Shown: piece by piece, positions 1 to 4,205 of the stretch
Numbering within the stretch: the first letter of the stretch is position 1
How the letters are laid out: the number at the start of each line of letters is the position of its first letter
Assembly (NCBI GenBank): GCA_024405235.1
Contig: JAKSPA010000129.1
Coordinates: 1-5,501 of the forward strand
Direction: 5' to 3'
Origin: Lentisphaeria bacterium
Lineage (GTDB): Bacteria; Verrucomicrobiota; Lentisphaeria; Oligosphaerales; Oligosphaeraceae
DNA length: 5,501 bases
Position numbers and translations under genes: made by a program
Notes under the pieces: model-generated
What the model saw: only the letters and a program-made list of their open reading frames with translations
What the model was told of the DNA's origin: nothing
The model's database searches: none

Positions 1-1544
1 AGGCTAACCTCCGGCAGATCCAGTCCCTCACGCAGCAGGTTGATTCCAACCAGACAGTCGAATTCGCCTGCGCGCAGGCTTCTGATGAGATCAACGCGCT
101 CCAGCGCATCCAGATCGGAATGCAGATAACGCGTGTTCAGACCGACCTTGCGCAGATATTCGGAGAGTTCCTCCGCCATCTTCTTGGTCAGAGTCGTCAC
201 GAGAACGCGCTCCTTCTTTTCAGCCATGCGTCTGATCTCGTCGATCGCGTCATCGACCTGCCCTTCGAGCGGACGTATCTCCACCTTCGGATCGAGAAGG
301 CCTGTTGGACGAATGACCTGCTTGACAGGTTCCGTCAGCGAAAGTTCGTAGGCGCCGGGCGTTGCCGACACGAAGACGACGTTCTTCTGGAGTTCCTTGA
401 ACTCTTCGTAGGCCAGCGGTCGGTTGTCGAGCGCCGACGGCAGACGGAAGCCGTTGTCAACAAGCACGTTCTTTCGGTTTCTATCGGCATTCTGCATCGC
501 ATGCAACTGCGGCAGAGTCGCATGCGACTCGTCTATTATCGTCAGGAATCCGCTTTTCGGGAAATAGTCGATCAACGTGAACGGACGGCTGCCAGGCTCG
601 CGTCCCGTAAGATGTCTCGAATAGTTTTCAATGCCCTGGCAATAACCGACCTCCTGCAGCATCTCTAGATCGTATGTGGTGCGCTCGTGAATGCGCTGCG
701 CTTCGACCAGACGGTTCGCGTCCTCGAAGAAGCGCACCTGCTGCTTGAGCTCCTCGCGTATTGAATGGCGCGCCAGCGTGAGTTTCTCTTCGCTTGTCAC
801 GAAGAGCTTGCATGGGAAGATAGCCGCTTCGGTGACGCGTTCTATCTCCGTGCGCGTCATGGGATTCCGTCGAATCATGCTGTCAATGGAATCTCCCCAG
901 AACTGTATTTCAAGATAGTCTTCGCGATGTGAAAGATAGACCTCCACGGTATCGCCGACGGCACGGAACTGCCCGCGTTCCGGCGCGAGATCGTTTCGCG
1001 TGTATTGAAGCGACACAAGCTTTCTAAGCAGATCGTCGCGGCTGATATTCTGGTCGATGACGATGTTCTGCTCCATCGAGGCGAATTCCTCTGGATCGCC
1101 CATGCCGTAGATGCACGACACCGATGCGACGACGATTACGTCCTTCCGTTCGATAAGCGATCCAGTGGCGGCCAGACGCAGCCGTTCCAACTCGTCGTTG
1201 ATTGCTGAATCCTTTGCGATATATGTATCAGTCGCAGGAATATATGCCTCAGGCTGGTAATAATCGTAGTAGCTTACGAAATACTCGACGGCGTTCTCTG
1301 GAAAGAACGCCTTCAGTTCGCTGTACAACTGCGCCGCCAGAGTCTTGTTGTGGGAGATCACGAGTGTCGGCATCTGCAGACGCTCTATCAGATTCGCCAT
1401 TGTGAAGGTCTTTCCGCTTCCCGTGACGCCCTGAAGAGTCTGATAGTGCAGATGCTTCTGACGAATGCCTGCAACCAAAGCCTCTATGGCTGCAGGCTGA
1501 TCTCCCGACGGAGTGTAATCTGAATGCAGAACGAATCTGTCCAC
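1..1544 (-). CDS. uvrB: UvrABC excinuclease subunit B, N-terminal ~514 residues (gene continues past left edge)
   Basis: UvrB is the cytoplasmic, ATP-dependent damage-verification subunit of nucleotide excision repair. It is loaded on DNA by UvrA and then recruits the nuclease UvrC. My reading of the minus strand is open and uninterrupted from a GTG at 1542-1544. The motifs fall at the family's usual positions: TPSGDQPAAI at 11-20, Walker A GVTGSGKT at 39-46, and the tyrosine-rich beta-hairpin starting YYDYYQPEAY at 92-101 that clamps damaged DNA. DESH (motif II) is at 338-341, SALDNRPL follows, SATP (motif III) is at 393-396, and NLLREGLD is at 502-509. UvrB is usually about 670 residues, so the end of the second helicase domain and the C-terminal UVR (UvrC-binding) motif lie outside the window. 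An in-frame TGA sits 15 bases upstream of the GTG, so no earlier start is possible. The start lies 4 bases after the metK stop with no good Shine-Dalgarno sequence, which suggests translational coupling. Confidence 0.97.
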   Translation of the reverse strand, partial: MDRFVLHSDYTPSGDQPAAIEALVAGIRQKHLHYQTLQGVTGSGKTFTMANLIERLQMPTLVISHNKTLAAQLYSELKAFFPENAVEYFVSYYDYYQPEAYIPATDTYIAKDSAINDELERLRLAATGSLIERKDVIVVASVSCIYGMGDPEEFASMEQNIVIDQNISRDDLLRKLVSLQYTRNDLAPERGQFRAVGDTVEVYLSHREDYLEIQFWGDSIDSMIRRNPMTRTEIERVTEAAIFPCKLFVTSEEKLTLARHSIREELKQQVRFFEDANRLVEAQRIHERTTYDLEMLQEVGYCQGIENYSRHLTGREPGSRPFTLIDYFPKSGFLTIIDESHATLPQLHAMQNADRNRKNVLVDNGFRLPSALDNRPLAYEEFKELQKNVVFVSATPGAYELSLTEPVKQVIRPTGLLDPKVEIRPLEGQVDDAIDEIRRMAEKKERVLVTTLTKKMAEELSEYLRKVGLNTRYLHSDLDALERVDLIRSLRAGEFDCLVGINLLREGLDLPEVS

Positions 1545-1560
1545 CTGTTTACATTTTCAG
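1545..1560. promoter_or_regulatory. LexA-box-like dyad at the uvrB start (weak candidate)
   Basis: On the plus strand this reads CTGT-N8-TCAG with an AT-rich centre. It differs in one of eight fixed positions from the enterobacterial LexA box (CTGT-N8-ACAG). It is flanked by one more paired base on each side (CCTG...CAGG, 1544-1561), abuts the uvrB GTG and overlaps the metK stop codon. uvrB is an SOS gene in many bacteria, which makes the position meaningful. However, the local LexA recognition sequence is unknown, and a CTG-N10-CAG match is expected about once by chance in a window this size. Confidence 0.2.
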
Positions 1561-2781
1561 GCACTGCCTGATCGCGTCCACCTTCTCGGTCTTCTCCCAC
1601 GGGAAGATTTCGCGTCCGAAATGACCGTATGCGGCAGTGTCTTCATAGCACCAGCCGTTAGGATGAAGCAGTCCGAGTTCGGAAATGATTCTGGCGGGAC
1701 GGCAGTCGAAGATTTCGTTGGACATGAGCATCTCCTCCACCTTCTCCTCTGCAACGCGTCCCGTTCCAAAGAGATTCACGTTGAAGGAGAGCGGCTTCGC
1801 CACGCCGATCGCGTAGGCGACCTGTATTTCGCAACGGTCCGCCACGCCTGCGGCTACGAGATTCTTCGCGATGTAGCGCATCATGTAGCATGCGGAACGA
1901 TCGACCTTGCTCGGATCCTTGCCGCTGAAGGCGCCACCGCCATGGCGACCTGCGCCGCCGTACGAATCCACGATGATCTTGCGTCCAGTCAGGCCGCAGT
2001 CGCCGTAGGGACCGCCGATGACGAAATTTCCTGTCGGATTGATGTAGAGGTTCCTGCCCTCCTCCAGAACCACGCCGTCAAGATACTTTGCGGGAAGAAC
2101 GCGCTCAAGAAGCTCCTTGACGACCGCATGGACACGATCGTTGCTTCCCTCTGTGTGCTGATGCGAGACGACGATCTGGCGAATGCCGACGGGCTTGCCG
2201 TCACGATATTCGAATGTCAGCTGGCTCTTTGCGTCGGGACGCAGAAATTCGTAGCCTGCCTTACGGCGCAGCGCGGCGAGTTCCTGCAGGATTCTCTGAG
2301 AATAGTAGAGCGGCGCAGGCATGAGCGCCTCCGTCTCGTTGCAGGCATAGCCGAACATGATGCCCTGGTCGCCTGCGCCCTGCTCGTCTGGATTCCGGCG
2401 GTTCACGCCGCCTGCGATGTCCGGACTCTGTCCATGCAGACGCACATCGACTTTCAGCGTTTCGGCGTTGAAGCCCTCCCCTTCGCGGTCGTAGCCAATA
2501 CGGCGGACGACTCTTCTGACGATGCCGTCATAATCAATGCCTTCAAGACCAAGGGCGGTGATTTCGCCTGCCAACGCCACGAAATCGGTGGTCGCCAACG
2601 TCTCGCATGCGACGTGCGCTGGAGCACGGTCCCTGCATGAATCGCCACCGGCCTGACGGGCTGCATAGTCCAATCGAAGCACTTCGTCAAGAACCGCATC
2701 GGAAATCTGATCGCAGACTTTGTCTGGATGTCCTTCGGAAACCGCCTCCGAAGTGAATAGGTAGGAATTGCGTAATGACAT
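1549..2781 (-). CDS. metK: S-adenosylmethionine synthase (methionine adenosyltransferase)
   Basis: MetK makes S-adenosylmethionine from methionine and ATP, releasing phosphate and diphosphate. It is a cytoplasmic tetramer needing Mg2+ and K+. The 410-residue product carries every hallmark of the family: SEGHPDK at 15-21 (ATP/metal site), VACET at 57-61, GAGDQGIMFGYA at 135-146, LRPDAKSQ at 180-187, and the signature block HGGGAFSGKDPSKVDRS at 280-296. GRKIIVDSYGG lies at 266-276 and AAYGHFGRE at 383-391. The protein is longer than the typical ~384 residues mainly because about 14 residues rich in Ala, Arg and Gly are inserted around residues 42-55, just before VACET. The ATG is supported by a GGAG six bases upstream and by the normal N-terminus (YLFTSEAVSEGHPDK). 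It is the first gene of a likely metK-uvrB unit and is preceded by a leader with strong folding potential. Confidence 0.98.
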   Translation of the reverse strand: MSLRNSYLFTSEAVSEGHPDKVCDQISDAVLDEVLRLDYAARQAGGDSCRDRAPAHVACETLATTDFVALAGEITALGLEGIDYDGIVRRVVRRIGYDREGEGFNAETLKVDVRLHGQSPDIAGGVNRRNPDEQGAGDQGIMFGYACNETEALMPAPLYYSQRILQELAALRRKAGYEFLRPDAKSQLTFEYRDGKPVGIRQIVVSHQHTEGSNDRVHAVVKELLERVLPAKYLDGVVLEEGRNLYINPTGNFVIGGPYGDCGLTGRKIIVDSYGGAGRHGGGAFSGKDPSKVDRSACYMMRYIAKNLVAAGVADRCEIQVAYAIGVAKPLSFNVNLFGTGRVAEEKVEEMLMSNEIFDCRPARIISELGLLHPNGWCYEDTAAYGHFGREIFPWEKTEKVDAIRQCLKM

Positions 2782-2787
2782 AATGAA

Positions 2788-2791
2788 CTCC
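2788..2791 (-). promoter_or_regulatory. metK Shine-Dalgarno sequence (GGAG)
   Basis: Reading the minus strand, GGAG lies 6 bases before the metK ATG, which is ideal spacing. It is the only clear ribosome-binding site in the window. It sits inside CTGGAG (2793-2788), which can form six pairs (one of them G-U) with CTCCGG at 2842-2837 in the leader. It is therefore a candidate for sequestration. Confidence 0.7.
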
Positions 2792-2880
2792 AGTGTGTTT
2801 GTTAGGATTGTGGCAACTATTTTTCAGCCACGCTCCCCGGAGGCCTTGGAACTCCGGATGGCAGGTACGTTTTCCAAACG
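2788..2880 (-). promoter_or_regulatory. Structured metK mRNA leader, candidate SAM-responsive translational switch
   Basis: Directly visible pairings on the minus strand are as follows. P0 is a 5-bp hairpin, CGTTT/AAACG, with a 3-base loop (2880-2876 with 2872-2868). Stem A pairs TTGGAA 2877-2872 with TTCCAA 2851-2846, extendable by a G-U pair. Stem B pairs CCGGAG 2857-2852 with CTCCGG 2842-2837, also extendable by a G-U pair. Stem C pairs GCCA 2862-2859 with TGGC 2830-2827. Stem D pairs GTGGC 2831-2827 with GCCAC 2814-2810. Stem E pairs CTCCGG 2842-2837 with the Shine-Dalgarno CTGGAG 2793-2788. A and B interleave like a pseudoknot, but the 2-3 base loop between them makes full simultaneous formation doubtful. 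P0 competes with A, C with D, and B with E. Such mutually exclusive partners are typical of riboswitches, and metK is a common riboswitch target. I do not recognise the SAM-I, SAM-II, SAM-III or SAM-IV signature. The ligand is an inference from the downstream gene. Confidence 0.4.
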
Positions 2881-2893
2881 CGTGCCTAAACTT

Positions 2894-2899
2894 AATATA
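2894..2899 (-). promoter_or_regulatory. Candidate -10 element for metK (TATATT)
   Basis: TATATT on the minus strand would place transcription start near 2887, just upstream of the first leader hairpin, giving a leader of roughly 105 bases. No convincing -35 box is found 16-18 bases upstream (the sequence there is purine-rich). The assignment rests only on the hexamer and its position. Confidence 0.25.
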
Positions 2900-2941
2900 G
2901 CCTATGTCAGAAACTCTTTCCCTTTGATTCCCATAAAAAAG

Positions 2942-2981
2942 CCCCCCCAATCCCTCCCTTCTCTCCCATCACTTTTCCCCC
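2942..2981 (-). other. G-run tract with G-quadruplex potential in the divergent promoter region
   Basis: The minus strand carries five G-runs of 5, 3, 3, 3 and 7 bases. The last four are separated by loops of 6, 1 and 3 bases and so fit the G3+N1-7 quadruplex pattern. The plus strand is correspondingly almost pure pyrimidine from 2942 to 2967. The tract lies between the two divergent promoters, upstream of both metK and the oxidoreductase gene. Formation and any regulatory effect are inferred. Confidence 0.45.
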
Positions 2982-2999
2982 GACACGCGCGCAAGGGAC

Positions 3000-3005
3000 T
3001 ATATT
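3000..3005 (+). promoter_or_regulatory. Candidate -10 element for the oxidoreductase gene (TATATT)
   Basis: TATATT lies 53 bases before the ATG at 3059, at the point where the sequence changes from GC-rich to AT-rich. The position 17 bases upstream is C-rich and has no -35 resemblance, so this is a weak candidate. The same hexamer occurs in the opposite direction at 2894-2899. Confidence 0.2.
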
Positions 3006-3026
3006 ATCAGAACTTACCAAACCAAT

Positions 3027-3046
3027 TTTTGTTCTTCTAAACAAAA
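3027..3046. repeat. 20-base dyad, possible operator in the oxidoreductase leader
   Basis: TTTTGTT and AACAAAA form a perfect 7-bp inverted repeat around a 6-base centre, ending 12 bases before the oxidoreductase start codon. This is the size and symmetry of a repressor site, or a weak AT-only RNA hairpin. It is low-complexity sequence, so chance is a real alternative. Confidence 0.3.
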
Positions 3047-3058
3047 CAACCTCAAACC

Positions 3059-4108
3059 ATGAAAAAATTGCGTGTAGGAATCATCGGATGCGGCCGCATT
3101 TCGCGTTTTCACGGAATGCCCGCAGCGGCTCAAGAATGTGTGGATTTGCGTGCGGTCTGCGATCTAGTTCCCGCGCGTGCAAAGGAGATGGCAAAACTTT
3201 TTGCAGGCGACAGCAAGAAGACCATCAAGACCTACACTGACTATGTGAAGATGATCAAAGACGAGAAGCTTGATGTCGTTCACATCTGCCTCCCGCACTA
3301 CCTCCATGCTCCAGTGGCAATTGCAGCCATGAAACTCGGCTGCGACGTCCTGACTGAAAAGCCCATGGCAATCTCCATGGAACAGGCCGAACAGATGGTC
3401 AAGACGGCGAAGGGCACCAAGCGCAAGCTCGGCGTCATCTTCCAGAACCGCTACAATGCAGGCTCGCAGCTGATCAAGCAGTGCCTTGATTCTGGCCGCC
3501 TTGGAAAGATTCTCTCCGCGAAGTGCAACGTCACATGGTTCCGCAACAACGAATACTACACTGAAAGCAACTGGAAGGGAACGTGGGACAAGGAAGGCGG
3601 CGGCGCAATCATCGACCAGGCCATTCACACTCTCGACCTCATGTGCTGGTTCTGCGGCTACGACATCGACACAATCGACTGCACGATGGCCAACCGCACA
3701 CACCAGGGCATCATCGAAGTCGAAGACTGCGCAGACGGTCTGATCACCTTCAAGAACGGCGTCCGCGCCTCCTTCTGGGCAATGAACTACTACGACCACG
3801 ATGCTGAAGTCGAGATTGAACTGACCTGCGAAAACGGCAGAGTCTCCATGAAAGCCGAAAGCGCAGTCATCACCCTCAAGGACGGACGTACCTTCTCCGC
3901 GCATCCCGATCCGACGACCACCTTCAACTTCGGCGGCGGCCCATCCTACTGGGGCGCAAGCCACTATAAGGAAATCGCCGATTTCTACGATTGCATTTCC
4001 GCAGGAAAGGAACCACCGATCACCGGCGAAGAGGTCCTCAAGACCGCTCACAAGATGGTCATGGCGGTTTACGATTCAGGACGCAATCACAAAGTCGTGA
4101 AATACTAA
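3059..4108 (+). CDS. Gfo/Idh/MocA-family NAD(P)-dependent oxidoreductase
   Basis: This is a predicted cytoplasmic NAD(P)-dependent dehydrogenase of the glucose-fructose oxidoreductase / inositol dehydrogenase / MocA family, which mostly oxidises or reduces hydroxyls of sugars, inositols and their derivatives. The 349-residue length is typical. A Rossmann fold opens the protein, with the dinucleotide motif GIIGCGRIS at 7-15 (G7, G10, G12). The family's EKP motif is at 100-102, with K101 the usual catalytic lysine. The second-domain segment GGGAIIDQAIHTLDL at 180-194 supplies D186 and H190, the usual active-site pair. No signal peptide or Tat motif is present, so it is not a secreted GFOR. The ATG at 3059 puts the nucleotide-binding motif at its normal distance, but no Shine-Dalgarno sequence precedes it and the leader is A/C-rich. 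The exact substrate cannot be read from the sequence. The gene is transcribed divergently from metK. Confidence 0.93.
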   Translation: MKKLRVGIIGCGRISRFHGMPAAAQECVDLRAVCDLVPARAKEMAKLFAGDSKKTIKTYTDYVKMIKDEKLDVVHICLPHYLHAPVAIAAMKLGCDVLTEKPMAISMEQAEQMVKTAKGTKRKLGVIFQNRYNAGSQLIKQCLDSGRLGKILSAKCNVTWFRNNEYYTESNWKGTWDKEGGGAIIDQAIHTLDLMCWFCGYDIDTIDCTMANRTHQGIIEVEDCADGLITFKNGVRASFWAMNYYDHDAEVEIELTCENGRVSMKAESAVITLKDGRTFSAHPDPTTTFNFGGGPSYWGASHYKEIADFYDCISAGKEPPITGEEVLKTAHKMVMAVYDSGRNHKVVKY

Positions 4109-4123
4109 CTGAAAACCACTCCT

Positions 4124-4183
4124 AATGCCAATGCCCGATTTTTGAATCCGCAAAAGTTCAGAAATTGGGCATTCGGCATTTTT
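4124..4183 (+). terminator. Long near-perfect hairpin: possible terminator or dispersed palindromic repeat
   Basis: Bases 4124-4146 pair with 4157-4180 to give 23 base pairs, interrupted only by one bulged C (4174) and containing two G-U pairs, around a 10-base loop (4147-4156). A five-base T run (4179-4183) follows, but its first two bases belong to the stem. It lies 15 bases after the oxidoreductase stop codon, the usual place for an intrinsic terminator. It is longer and less GC-rich than most terminators, and its outer arm repeats itself (AATGCC then ATGCCC). Only 25 bases separate it from the next gene, which leaves little room for a separate promoter. It may therefore be a REP/MITE-like repeat or a processing site instead. 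Confidence 0.55.
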
Positions 4184-4205
4184 GGAACAACAGCACTATC
4201 GATTG

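Noticed and set aside
120..668. 182-codon open frame on the plus strand opposite uvrB
   Set aside because: It lies entirely within the conserved helicase region of uvrB on the other strand and shows no domain or start signal of its own.
1621..2640. 339-codon open frame on the plus strand opposite metK
   Set aside because: It is the antisense shadow of a strongly conserved metK. The translation has no recognisable domain and no ribosome-binding site was seen; long antisense frames are common opposite GC-rich genes.
2687..2950. 87-codon minus-strand frame running from the G-rich tract through the metK leader into metK
   Set aside because: It overlaps metK out of frame, starts upstream of the likely transcription start, and shows no conserved features. 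The leader is better explained as structured RNA.
2768..3040. 90-codon plus-strand frame across the divergent intergenic region
   Set aside because: It starts inside metK on the opposite strand, reads through the pyrimidine tract as Pro/Ser/Leu-rich sequence, and has no credible start signal.
3164..4051. 295-codon open frame on the minus strand opposite the oxidoreductase
   Set aside because: The translation is a low-complexity Val/Asp/Ala-rich shadow of the real gene, whose Rossmann and EKP motifs are unmistakable on the plus strand.
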